A stretch of 64,000 nt of DNA. It comes from Phaeosaccion multiseriatum. Lineage: Eukaryota > Ochrophyta, other classes. This document shows, piece after piece, positions 45,362 to 55,488 of this stretch. Position 1 is the first letter of the stretch. Every line of letters starts with the position of its first letter. Under the pieces are notes generated by a model. It was not told the origin of the DNA. It saw only the letters and a program-made list of their open reading frames with translations, and made no database searches. The position numbers and the translations under genes were made by a program. The stretch lies in the NCBI GenBank assembly GCA_965112735.1, contig OZ218954.1, positions 2,418,001-2,482,000 of the forward strand, read 5' to 3'.

Positions 45362-46680
45362 GTCGTTCCGCTCTCTCCTTTACTCTCAAGGCGAACTGCG
45401 GGGCTGCTTTGCTGCCTGATCGATGGAAAACCAAGTCCTCCTAGTCACTGCAGCCTATTCTCTTCTCCTCGCAGGCCAAGATAACAGACGAGAGGATAAC
45501 CAGGTAGGGCAACCAACGCGACTGAAGGGCTGCTCTGCTGCCTGGACGATGGAAAGCCAGGTCAATGGAGCCGAAAACTCAAGCCCAGATATCAGGCTCA
45601 TAACCGGCCCCACTTTGTAACGTCGGGGCCCCTCGGGGAGCCTCATGTGCAGTTTGAAAGTTTGAACCATTCCTACAGGGGGGGCGGCTTCACCGGCTGA
45701 AGGGCTTCTTCAGCCGGGGCTCTCGCACAGGCGCGTCTGTGCAGGAAATAATGTGCAGGAAATAAGGACAGGGCGGAGATGGGACGGGTTGTTCAAGCAC
45801 TGCAAGGGCACGTTGGAACGCAGCAAATGCTAAAAGTTATTTTTTTGTGACCCCCATACGTCCAGCTTCACTTGAGTAAGCGTCACGATCTTTCTCTTTG
45901 CATGTGCTCCCGTCCATGTGACTGCCCCTTGCTCCCAGGTAAGCCTATAATCCTGTCCCCACCCCTCCTCTCCAGCCTCCCCTATTTCCTCTTGCCATCC
46001 AAGTCTGGTCATCCTCTTTTTCTCGCCATCAGCAGACCGTGTTCTCAAGGTTCCTCGCGCCATTTCTTCCTCACCTGTGGGCTTGCTACAGCAGTGCTTA
46101 GGATGGCTGGGGAGTACATGGTGCTCACGCAGGCCCTATTCGTTCCAGGGCTACATGCAGGGTGAACGGGGGGGGGGGGAGTTCTGCCCTGGAAAGAAGC
46201 TTTCACTGCGAGCGAGGTGAAGGGACATGGGGTGATGGGAGAGGAGTGAAGAGGCAGCAGCAACAACAACAACAGCAGCAAGAAGACGCAGAAGCGGCAG
46301 AAGCAGAAGGGGGGGAGAAGGAGGAGGAGGAGGAGGAGAAGGAGGTAGCAACAACAGCGGACGAAGAAGAGGTGGGGACAACAGGTGAGGAACAAACACA
46401 AAGATGGGAGAGAGAGGGAAGCGCAGAGCAACAGTGAGAGGAAGGAGGGGAACCCAGGAAGACAGCAAACTGACAGAATAAGGATGGGATACAGCAGCGG
46501 CAGACTGGGTGGTTGAGGGAGCACACCTGGACTCACCAAGACGAGATCCATGCGAGAGGGGAGGAGATGTGTGGGCTGTAGGATACACTATTCCCCGGGG
46601 GGAAGGAAGGAGGCAAAACAAGCTGGAACTCAAAGTCAACCCCACATAACCCTGCCTGGGACCCCTGACTAGCGGCTTCT
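45362..46680. other. Intergenic, low-complexity; no gene supported
   Basis: A phrase CTGCTNTGCTGCCTGNNCGATGGAAA occurs twice (about 45401-45427 and 45531-45556), suggesting a local duplication. Around 46255-46400 the plus strand has CAG/CAA/GAA/GAG-rich low complexity. I see no conserved protein. Confidence 0.4.
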
Positions 46681-46910
46681 TCTAGGCGGATCGGCCGCTC
46701 GGCCTTCGGCCGATCTAGGCCTCCGGCCGCTCTATGCCGCTCACTTTTCAGTCCTAGGCGGCCTCTAGCCCGCCTCTGGGCGGCCTCTAGGCAGCCTCCC
46801 CGTGACCGCGGGCGCGTGCGTGGGGCCGCCCAGCCAGTGGCAGCAGCACAGTGTAGGCATGCACTCCTCGCAGGGCAGGCGAGACGGAAAGAAACAACAC
46901 GGACCTGTGC
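46681..46910. repeat. Dispersed GC-rich repeat, copy 1 (partner at about 62340-62540)
   Basis: Begins with palindromic CGGCCG/GGCCTAGG-type sequence, then GCCGCTCACTTTTCAGTCCT, AGGCGGCCTCTAG, GTGACCGCGGGCGCGTGCGT, CCGCCCAGCCAGTGG and TGCACTCCTCG. The same order, with about 85-90% similarity by eye, is present at 62370-62540. Confidence 0.75.
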
Positions 46911-47148
46911 ACGCTGCGTACATACTCCGGGCTGGACGGCTTCACAGCGCTGCAGGGCGACGACGACGACGGAGAGTTGCTTTCGTGTCGATTCAGTCGA
47001 TTCGGGGTGTGGTCTCTCGGCACTCAAGTCATCGGCCTGCTCCGAGCAGGTTAAGTAATCAGTAAGACATTGGAGAGGGATCTGCTCGAGCGGGTGAGCT
47101 ATTACCACTCGTAAGATGCGGAGGTGTAGAGGGGTGTTGTATGTCGAT

Positions 47149-47452
47149 GCCATTTGTGATCTGTCCCCGGTGGGCACACGACTGACGCACGACAGGAGCT
47201 CGGGCTCCTCTCTCAGAGCCTGGTTGTGTAAGGATAGAGCGGCCAGCAGGCTTGCTCTCGGGTTAAGCTGTACTAATACACATACCAGTAGCTCACACTT
47301 GGCTAATTAGAGTACTTCAACCCGAGAGCAAGCTTGCCCCGCTCTATCCTTACACAACGGGCATTACACAACCAGGCTCTGAGAGAGGAGCCCGAGCTCC
47401 TGTCATGCGTCAGGAGCTCGTGTGCCCACCGGGGACAGATCACAAATGGCAA
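47149..47452. mobile_element. Fold-back element with ~115 bp inverted arms
   Basis: The left arm starts GCCATTTGTGATCTGTCCCC at about 47149. The right arm ends with its exact complement, GGGGACAGATCACAAATGGC, at about 47450. Within the arms, the segments around GAGCTCGGGCTCCTCTCTCA, GAGCCTGGTTGTGTAAGGAT and AGAGCGGCCAGCAGGCTTGC have inverted partners, with a few small indels (an extra 13-15 bp in the right arm). The central loop is only about 50 bp (47267-47317). The transcript would form a long hairpin. No open frame; interpreted as a fold-back/MITE-type element. Confidence 0.8.
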
Positions 47453-47639
47453 GAAGCAACAGGGGAGAGGGATCTCGTGATGTGGCGCTCAGAGCAGAGG
47501 TGGTGGGCCCCGGGTCGCTCTGTGGGGTGGAGGGAGGGCGAAGCAAGCTAGGCAGGGAGAGGCACAAGAGTGAAGGGACAGAGAAGATACACACATAGGC
47601 GTCTGTGATCTTTGACTTCAATACTCTATGAGCCATTTG

Positions 47640-47790
47640 GGCTGGCTCCGAGCCAGCCCAGGGCCAAATTCCCCCTTCGCGCCTAGGCCGAGCCTAGAAA
47701 TACGCCGAGGGCCTACGGCCCTCTCTAGGCCGACAATTTTCCAAAATAGGCCTAGGCTGCTAGGCGTGCCTGGGGCTGACAAAAGCTTCC
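47640..47790. repeat. Dispersed GC-rich repeat, second segment (partner at about 62680-62780)
   Basis: Contains GAGGGCCTACGGCCCTC, CTAGGCCGACAATTTTCCAA and AATAGGCCTAGGC. The same landmarks appear at about 62697-62755. Together with the segment at 46681-46910, the two loci share at least two parts of one element, separated by about 730 bp here and about 140 bp there. The fold-back element at 47149-47452 lies inside the longer interval, so it may have been inserted. Confidence 0.65.
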
Positions 47791-47962
47791 TTTCGACTCT
47801 CCCTCTAGCTGCCCTGCAGTACGGCTCCTTCTACCTCCGCCTACGTCTCGCTTGCGAGAGGGAGGACTTGTCGCCCCCACTAGCCACGTCTTGGCCTGAG
47901 ACGCGTCGAAGTCTTGGTCTTCGTCCTCCTCGCCTTCCTCGGAGGCGTCGTGGCAGTCGGCT

Positions 47963-48073
47963 ATGGTCGACCTTTGACGTACTAACTGCTACAGCCGGCG
48001 TCAGACGGCGTACTACCTGCTGCTGAGGGCGTGCTTCCGAAAACACGTCGGTAGCACGTCAGGGTCGACCATG
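47963..48073. mobile_element. MITE-like inverted-repeat element (copy 4, short)
   Basis: Ends ATGGTCGACCTTTGACGTAC and GTAGCACGTCAGGGTCGACCAT are inverted repeats; here the symmetry extends through ATGGTCGACC at both outer edges. Only 111 bp, with a short interior GCTACAGCCGGCGTCAGACG. Confidence 0.65.
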
Positions 48074-48198
48074 GTCCCCACGAAGGCATGGTTTGCTCAA
48101 TGCCTGCCCGGGTGCCCCCACCCGCCACGGATAACTTGAGCTTGCCTGTCATAACTCCCTCCCCTCCCATGTCCTGTCGGGAGTGCCCCACCCCCCGT

Positions 48199-49189
48199 CT
48201 AATGCCTGACGCGGAGCACGGGGCCCGACAGTCTCGCGGTGCGAGGGGAGCGAGTGGGGGTGAGCACGCCTCGTGCCACGCCCTCCAGTAAGCCTCCCTG
48301 CGGTAACTGCGGGAAATAGTCGGTGAGAATGGTGCGCTGTCCGCAACTGCTTTGGCACTTGTCCTGGAGCTTCCGCATCTGCTCCGGAGACAGTCGCACA
48401 GACCCGATTGGGCCTGTTTGGGCAGCCGCTCGCTGCAGCGCCTCCTGCTCGCTCTCGTCGTCGCTCATGAGTAGATTCACTTCAAAGCTGCCACTCGCCG
48501 TCAATACACTGCTGCTACACACACTGCTCGAGCACACGGAGCAGATGCGCCGCACCAGGCCACTATCGCACGGTGCCGCGAAGAAGGCCGCCAGCTTGCA
48601 CACCACCCCCTTCAGGTCAGAGAGCATATCTTCGTAGTTGATGATACACACGCTGTCTGGCCCCTCTGTTTGTGCCATTTCCAGCCAGCCTGCCGTAAAG
48701 TCGAACCAGTCTCCGCCGGGCAGGTGTTTGCCCTCCAGAAACACTTAAAAAAATGGTTCCAGCTCCCCTGTCAGAGGGGGTGGTTGAGCCGAGTAAGAAG
48801 CGCGGAGGCGAGAGTGACGACACAAACACGCATTGAATGGGGTACACGGCGCTACTGGTCGACTGCTCGGCTTCCCCCGACCCCCCCACCTCCTTCCGCT
48901 CACGTACCTCGTACTGACAGACGGGGTCGTTTCTGTACAGATCAATCATGAGAGTGCCGGGGTCCCTGACAACCACGACGCTCTTGGTCTTGGCCTCGGA
49001 GAACAAGCAAGGGCAGAGGTAAGAGCTCAGATGCGATTTGAACACTCTCCTCCCGCACGCAGGCTTCCACGACTCCAAGGAATCTATTCCTGTCTGTTTT
49101 GTTCTGTGTGAGGCCGGCCGATCATCAACGTAACAAAGAGGCCGAGAAGTGAGGGCCATACAGTCGTTAGGATTGGCAGCCCACTCCAA
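48199..49189 (-). CDS. Sulfotransferase-family protein (5' end unresolved)
   Basis: Family members transfer sulfuryl groups from PAPS to hydroxyl or amine acceptors. Supported part: an exon ending at 48904 (reading upstream to at least about 49110) and a last exon 48743-48199. Landmarks: RRVFKSHLSS, SVVVVRDPGTLMIDLY (PAPS-binding, RNPxD-like with Gly-Thr for Ala-Asp), FLEGKHLPGGDWFDFTAGWLEM, SVCIINYEDMLSDLKGVVCKLAAFF, and a C-terminal ILTDYFPQL. The intron needs a GTAC|GTGAGC donor to keep frame. The N-terminal PAPS-loop motif (KSGTTW type) was not found upstream, so the gene is 5'-incomplete in my model, strongly diverged, or a pseudogene. Confidence 0.68.
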
Positions 49190-49624
49190 GCTCGCACGAA
49201 TGTGGTTATGGCATTGTCGTCCGGAGACACAGCGCGAAAAGGTGCGGTCCTACCTGGCCACGTAGACTTCGAGCACAGGGAGAGACGCTCTCAGGCTAAG
49301 CCCGTTCCGCGAGAGGCGCAAGCTCCAGCTGCGACTGCTACTTGGAGGAGGAAATTTCTCTACCCCCCTTCGTTCTTCACTTCTCCCACAAGCGAATCTG
49401 ATGCACCCCCCTAGCATCGTGTCGCTTTGCTGTGAGGGGGCGGATATGGGGGGGGGGCGGCTTCCGGATTTGTTGACTTATTTGAGGACCAAAACGCCTT
49501 CGCCCCTCTCGCAAAAGTAAAGGCCCCTCCTAAAACTACCATTCATCTTAGCTTTGCCTCAAGTGCTGGCCCCGGCGCCCTTCACTATCGTGACAGATTG
49601 AGGAGCATTACACCTAGTGCACAG
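49190..49624. other. Interval between sulfotransferase-like and EsV-1-7 genes
   Basis: Probably includes unresolved 5' exons of the minus-strand sulfotransferase-like gene (a candidate donor lies near 49248) and the promoter of the plus-strand gene. I cannot assign it further. Confidence 0.4.
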
Positions 49625-50904
49625 ATGGGCAGAGTATGCGAGGAGAAATCTTGCCGGAAGCAGGTAACTATGAGCACCCTGACACACCCAACCCAGATCG
49701 AATTCCATTCTCTCTCTCTCGCGCTCTCCATCCAGACTCCCCTAAACTCTCTGCACTCCTCTAATGCGTCCTATACTTTTCTCTCTCTCTGCAGGCAAGC
49801 TACGCGTGTCGAGGGCAGAAGGCGCGCTTCTGTGTTAATCACAAGAAGGAGGGTGAGGAAGAAGGAGGAGCGGCGAATGTTTCTTATGCACGCCGCGATT
49901 CAGTTCGTCGGTCGCCGCCCTAACTTCCCACCCCCATCCCTTCCTCCGTTGCTCTCCTCTCTCCCCTGTTCCACCTCTTTCTCTCTCTGAAGGTGAAGGA
50001 GTCATGGTTAATGTTGTCTCCCGTCTATGCACAGCCATGATTGGTGGCAACCCTTGCTCTCTACGGGCTTCCTTCGGATACGAGAATCGTCCCCCGACGA
50101 AATGCTTCTCTCATAAAGAAGAGGCCATGGTGGATGTCTCTAGTAGGCGCTGCAAGCACCCCGGGGGGTGCAAAAGACAACCAAGCTTTGGCAATATCGG
50201 TGTCGGGCAAAGGCCGTCTTTTTGCGCCCTCCACAAGCTCGCTGGCATGGTAGACGTGAAGAACCGGTCCTGCGAGCAGCAAAGGTGGGTGTTAGAGGGG
50301 AGGAGGTGGTTGCTAAGGTGGGCATGTCCATCTAAAAAGGCCATCGCGATCGTTCTCTCTTTCTCTCAGTTGCTACCGCAAGCCGATTTACAACACCCCA
50401 GGCGAAAGGAGGGGCAGGTTTTGCAGTCACCACAAGGACAAAAACATGACTATTGTACGAAAGACACGTGCGGGAGAGGGAAAGCGCTCCAATAAGCCAG
50501 GGGTGAAGGATACGACTCGCCGGAGTGGCCTGAAAACACGGTGCTCCCTGAAATTGCCTAGCCCGATGGAAGATAGGAAGTGCCTTGGGAGGGGGAGCGT
50601 GCCATCTTCTCCGAACACTGTCCCCCCGTGCGTTGCATTGGAGCCACCGAGTCCGGTGGAAGATGTGAAGCCCCTCTGTGTGCACCCCGTAGCATCTTCG
50701 TCAAACAGTGCTCCATGCATCACAGCACGCGAGGAGTCCAACCGAAAGGAGGCAATGCCTTCTCGGAGAAACGCCCAAGCATGCGAAGTATTGCCTGAAT
50801 GCGTGGCAGCCCTCGAGCAACGAGGCTTTTCTTATATCTCTTTCTCGAAGGCAGCGGGGGGGCTTGGTCCCTGGGATCTCCTTCGCTTCCTGGATGACCG
50901 CTGA
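49625..50904 (+). CDS. EsV-1-7 Cys/His-repeat protein
   Basis: Carries several EsV-1-7 repeats, Cys/His units of about 35-40 residues first described from a brown-algal virus and expanded in brown algae (IMMEDIATE UPRIGHT family). Exons: 49625-49663, 49795-49852, about 50002-50284, 50370-50904, giving about 304 residues. Repeats: CEEKSCRKQASYAC…FCVNHKK; C…PCSLRASFGYENRPPTKCFSHK; CKHPGGCKRQPSFG…FCALHKLAGMVDVKNRSC; and CYRKPIYNTPGERRGRFCSHHKDKNM. The C-terminal 130 residues are unrelated, with repeated SPMEDRK/SPVEDVK phrases. Exon 3 could start at 49993 instead (three more residues); repeat spacing favours 50002. Cys/His spacing suggests metal binding; function unknown. Confidence 0.88.
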
Positions 50905-51714
50905 TCCTGTATCATCATGGTGTGGTAGGTAGGTTCCCTCGGCTTGAAGTACCAGAAAACGAGCGGGTTCAGCCCCGAGATTGTGTGAGAAAGAAAAGTC
51001 AGAAGCAGCACCAGCAGCAAGAAAGCTTGAGAGGTACCCTCCATCGCCTAGAAACGATGTTCGTGCAGTGATGAGGAGTTTCTTTTAACGAAACTGCGCT
51101 TCCTAGAATACAAGTAGTAGTGGTACGGAAAGAGTATAGAAGAGTATATAAGGAAGAGTATTGAGCTCCACCTGAACACCCCCAATCCTCTGCCGGCCAC
51201 GTCAATGGCAACCCGAGCTCCGCCCGTGCGCATCAACTTTGGTCTTCTCGCCGTTGCGGCAAAGAAAAGGGTCGCGTTCCGGCACTCAACGCCGTGGATA
51301 CTGTCGGCCCTCAGCACCAGGCAACGTTGTCCCAAGCTCTCCCTTTCTCTTCCACGAAGGTCCCGCCTCTCAACACCAGCGACCCCTTTGGCCTAGACAA
51401 GAACCCCGTCCGGACCCTGGCCGGAGCCTCGCTTTCCTCGTTATCAGTATCTCCTCTCCTCCTTGGTAGTGTGCTCCACCTTTCCGTGGTCTGTCTCCTT
51501 CGCCTCAGTGGGTGGCAGCACACGCCAAGGACTCTCTTCTTCTGACAAATCTAAAAGACCAAGGGGCCTCCCATCGGGGTGGTACCATGTACCTACGCAG
51601 ACGCCTCACCCCTCTGGCTCCCAAGTATGCCACCTCTTCCTCGTCTCTTCTCCGCGAGAAACGAAGTTCTGTTCTGCTGCACGATAGAACAAGCCACCCC
51701 GTCAGTCAGAAAGT
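50905..51714. other. Intergenic, nothing firm
   Basis: Short frames are present (for example an ATG at 51205 opening MATRAPPVRINFGLLAVAAKK) but none has recognisable domains or clear splice-supported continuation. Confidence 0.4.
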
Positions 51715-51925
51715 ATGAGCATCTGCAATCCACGACCGGATCCGTTGGAGGATCGATGGCTTCTGAAGGGCATACAAATGCGCTGTTCGCTCGTAGCCTC
51801 CGGTAAGGAGCCAACCCAACGATTGTATCTCTGCCGACGGCATCCACACAGACCATGCTGATAGCTATCCAAGGCCAGCCAAAAGCGTTCGTTGATATGA
51901 AGGTCTCATCAAACGAAGCCACGCT
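51715..51925 (-). pseudogene. B9D1 exon 2 fragment (pseudogene)
   Basis: Read on the minus strand, the segment aligns with B9D1 exon 2 at about 35485-35690. TFISTNAFGWPWIAISMVCVDAVGRDTIVG matches FKTTNAFGWPRIAISVFCVDAVGRDTIVG. The frame then breaks at a deletion of roughly 20 bp, and the DNA resumes matching through CTCCAACGGATCCGGTCGTG. The ends of the B9 domain, exon 1 and a start are missing. It is a disabled partial duplicate about 16 kb from, and inverted relative to, the intact gene. Confidence 0.85.
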
Positions 51926-52413
51926 CTGGTCAAGGCCTAAACCTGTCAAGCAAGTTGAATGATAGGAAAAGAAAGCAACAATAAGATGCGGGGAGAGGAG
52001 CATGAGGGAGGTCGGGAACAGTCTACCAGCGTGATTACCTGCTGGACCTTGGCACGGCTCGGAATGCGTTCACGCTGGACCCAGAAGAACCCAGGCGCTG
52101 CATCCCGGCTTCAGTGCGTCTTCAGCCGGAGGTGCAGAACCTGTCGTCCAGTCCTCCTTCACCAGCGGGCGAGCCGTCACCTGTCCACAGTGAAAGACCC
52201 TTCTATTAAGCCCGCTCCAGTGGATGACCTGGTGGTGGATTATTGGATTATTGTACATTCACCTTAGAAACTGAGTTCGGAGGGTGTAGCGGTAGGGAAG
52301 GTAGTTATCCGCTCGTCGACAGTTGCAGCTGCCGTCGGATAGTCCCGCCCCCCGGGGGATTTCTCGTGGGTGGATCGGATTTCGGCTGCAGTATTGGGTG
52401 CTGGGCGGACATT
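51926..52413. other. Upstream region of RPL17, nothing recognised
   Basis: About 490 bp between the B9D1 fragment and the ribosomal protein gene. It contains an imperfect CCCCCCGGGGG palindrome near 52347. No gene supported. Confidence 0.4.
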
Positions 52414-53492
52414 ATGGGGCGGTACAGGTGAGGGTGGAGCTGCCGTCCGGCCGTCTCGAAGGGCTTGCTCGTGAAGGGAGGTTTCTTGATTGCACGGTGC
52501 TGCTGCAGTGATGTAATTGCTGCCGGCAGGACCCTAATTGCACGCCCTTCCCCCGGCCCTCCCCCTTCCCATGCTCTCATCTATGCTCTGGTGCTTTGTT
52601 GCTCCCAGCTGTAAAACGGAGGATTCCTCCAAGACTGCGAGGGCTCGTGGATCCCATCTGCGTGTGCACTACAAGCACATGCGCGAGGTGGCCCACACCA
52701 TCAAGGGAATGAGCGTGAAGGTGGCAAAGAAGTTCCTGGAGGACGTGCTGGCGAAGAAGCGTGCTGTGCCCTTCACCATGTTTACGGGCGGTGCGTTCGA
52801 TTGAGTGTGGGACGTTGTCTCCTTTTTTGGGTCTTGTTTTCTATGTTACCGTCGTCCTCTACTCTAACCCATACCTCCTGTTTGGGCTCAAAACTCACAG
52901 GTATTGGGCGCCACGCCCAAGGGAAGCTGATGAACGCCCCCGGCGACAAGTGCCGCTGGCCGCAGAAGGCCACTCGCATCATCCTCAACTTGTTGCTGAA
53001 TGCCGAGTCCAACGCCGAGGTGAGTTGAGGGTTGAGGGCTGAGTGATGGAAGAAAAAGGACCGAGCCCCCAGACATCGCTGAGGGAAGAGAGAGTGGGGT
53101 GGAATGCCAGGGAGATATCGCTCGACGTACCCCTGGTGCTTTGGTCGTGATGTTCTTGCGCTCTGTTCTGACTCCTTCTTCTTCCACCACCCCATTCCTC
53201 CCCCCCCTTGGCCCATGTATTGTCAACGCAGCTGAAAGGGTTGGATGCTGAGGAGCTAAAGATTGTCCACATTCAGGCCAACAGGGCTCCCAAGCAGCGC
53301 CGCCGTACTTACAGGGCTCACGGACGCATCAATGCGTACATGTCTAGCCCTGCACACATTGAGCTGGTGCTGGGTGAGGAGGAGGAGAAGGTGAAGAAGG
53401 GCGACGGCGAGGGGGAGGGGAAGACGATGAAGCTCTCCCGCAAGCAGCTGGCCCAGCGCAGGCTGAAGCAAGGAGGCGGACTGGAAGCGTAG
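52414..53492 (+). CDS. RPL17: 60S ribosomal protein L17 (uL22)
   Basis: Large-subunit protein lining the peptide exit tunnel. Exons: 52414-52427, 52609-52790, 52901-53019, 53232-53492, giving 191 residues. The 14 nt first exon encodes MGRY and half of the next codon; splicing then gives [21 protein letters not shown], the expected eukaryotic N-terminus. Other landmarks: [36 protein letters not shown], and [20 protein letters not shown], which is the tunnel loop. The tail is basic. The very short first exon before a 181 bp intron is a common arrangement in ribosomal protein genes. Confidence 0.96.
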
Positions 53493-53925
53493 CGGCACCA
53501 GCAGTGATAAAAGCAGCTAACACCTTACCCAAAGTGAGCCCAACCTTCTGTGGAGGAATTCGCCCAGCTCAGGCGTTTTCCCCCTTTTTCTGTGTCGAGC
53601 TTCAGCAGCATCGTCAAATTTCTGTTGGAAACGTGGGACTTCCTTCCCTCTCGGCAAGATGTGTCTCTACACCCGCCACGCAGCATAACGACCTACCCCA
53701 CCCTCCACTCTTTCGGTCTGATTTTGGGCCGTCTCTTCTCCGTGTCCCGTCATTTTTGTTCTTCGCACACGGGGCCATTAGTATTCTTTTTCATTCTTCT
53801 CGCTGTGGGCCAGTCCACCCTACATTAAGAGTTGCCGTCGGGGTGGGTGAGATGTCACCAGTACCTAAAAACGAGCTTTGCCGAGAAGGTGTCGAGTACA
53901 GCTACTCCTACGCCCTACTTTTGCG
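53493..53925. other. Intergenic between convergent genes, nothing recognised
   Basis: About 430 bp holding the 3' flanks of RPL17 and of the folate enzyme; pyrimidine-rich, no gene. Confidence 0.5.
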
Positions 53926-55349
53926 CTATGCAGTACTTGAGGCGGGTGTGGCGCCGTGTTTCCGTTTAGCGCCGTTTACCGTATTGCGCAGCAGCATGGC
54001 AATTGTCATTGGCCCAACTCCACCTGGCACGGGCGTGATCTTGGACGCCACCTCCTTACACTGCTCGTACTCCACGTCTCCCACGAGGCGGTACCCGGCC
54101 TTCTTGCTCGTGTCATCCACAGAGTTGATGCCGACGTCGATAACCGCCGCCCCCTGAGGATACGAAAAACACGAACGATACACATGTTGGCTGGAGGTCG
54201 TACTCTGCGCTCGTAAACTGGCACGGAAAGGAAACTCACTTCTTTGAGCCACTCGGGCTTTACAAAGCCTGCTCTCCCCACTGCCGCCACCACAATATCC
54301 GCCTCCTTCACGACCTCGGCGGGGTTGCTGGTGCGGCTGTGGACAATTGTCACAGTGGCGTTTCTGTGCATGAGCAACATGGCCACAGGGATTCCCACAA
54401 TGTTGGACCTGCCAAGAACTACCGCGCGCTTGCCAGATATTTCGACGCCAGACCTGAAAAGAGCGTGACAATGTTGGTACAGTACAAAGCATAGCAGAGA
54501 GCCAAGACGGGCACCTCACCTATCCAAGAGCTCAATACAACCCTGCGGGGTGCATGCAATGTGAAACGGCACCTTGTCGAAGTTCCAATCCATCTTCGTG
54601 CCCCCGTGAGTCCGCCCCGTGCACAGGTTTGCAACGTTGGCAGGGTGGAGGCCGTCCACATCCTTGGTGCTATCAATCGCTTCGAGAACAGTTTGTTCGT
54701 CGATGTGGGCCGGCAGAGGCAGCTGGGGGCGGGAAGGCAGAGGAGATGGGCCGGGTTGGGTTCAGGGAGCAGCGCCAAAATGCGTGCGCGTGGCAAGGCA
54801 GCTGACAGCTGACAAGTTCCTAGTTCACACCTGGACAAGGATTCCGTGCACGTCTGACATTTGATTCAGCTCTGCGACCTTGGCCAGCAGCGTTTCTTGA
54901 GAAACATCTGACGGGAACTCAATCCCCAAAGATTTGACGCCCACCTGTGGACAAGCAGAGCAAGCAGAGCAAAGAGAACACGTAGTGTTATGCCACCAAG
55001 CTCCCCCGGTCCACATCCCACCCTTGCCAAAATCGCACCTCTTCACAAGCCTTCTTCTTCATGCGAACGTATGTTGCCGAGTCTCGCCGCTCGCCAACAA
55101 GAACCACAGCCAAGCCAGGGGTTATGCCACTCGACTGCTTGAAGCTCTCGACCTCCGTGGCGAGCTCCAGTCGGATGCTTGCCGCGATGGCCTTGCCTGT
55201 GAGCCGTGGTTGCCCAACAAGGAGCGCGATTCAGAAACAACAGCAGCAACAAAGCAACAAGCAGCGGCAGCGAAGGGGAGGGAAGACAATGCCTCACCAT
55301 CAATAACCTTCTCTGCCGCCCCAGCAGCTGCTGATGCGATGGTTGCCAT
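53926..55349 (-). CDS. folD: Methylene-THF dehydrogenase / methenyl-THF cyclohydrolase (FolD type)
   Basis: Bifunctional one-carbon enzyme converting 5,10-methylene-THF to 10-formyl-THF with NAD(P). Exons: 55349-55298, 55196-55039, 54944-54831, 54722-54520, 54453-54240, 54153-53926, giving 322 residues. Landmarks: [25 protein letters not shown] with catalytic Tyr60-x3-Lys64, [34 protein letters not shown], the dinucleotide-binding [41 protein letters not shown], and the signature [15 protein letters not shown]. No formyl-THF ligase domain is attached. The short N-terminus without an obvious presequence suggests the cytosolic form. Its start is 139 bp from the divergent importin alpha start. 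Confidence 0.96.
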
Positions 55350-55488
55350 TTTAAATTACTAATGGTCAAGAGTGGGGCGCAGATGAGGGAAAAGGGTTGG
55401 CGGCGTCGTTCGTGTGGTGGTGCTTCAGCCCCCTCGGGTGTCGTCCACAGGACCCCTCTCCGTTCAAACCCTGACCAGGTGGTGCAGG

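Noticed and set aside
46162-46645. Gln/Glu-rich and Leu-rich frames
   Set aside because: Low-complexity CAG/GAA sequence with mutually overlapping frames on both strands.
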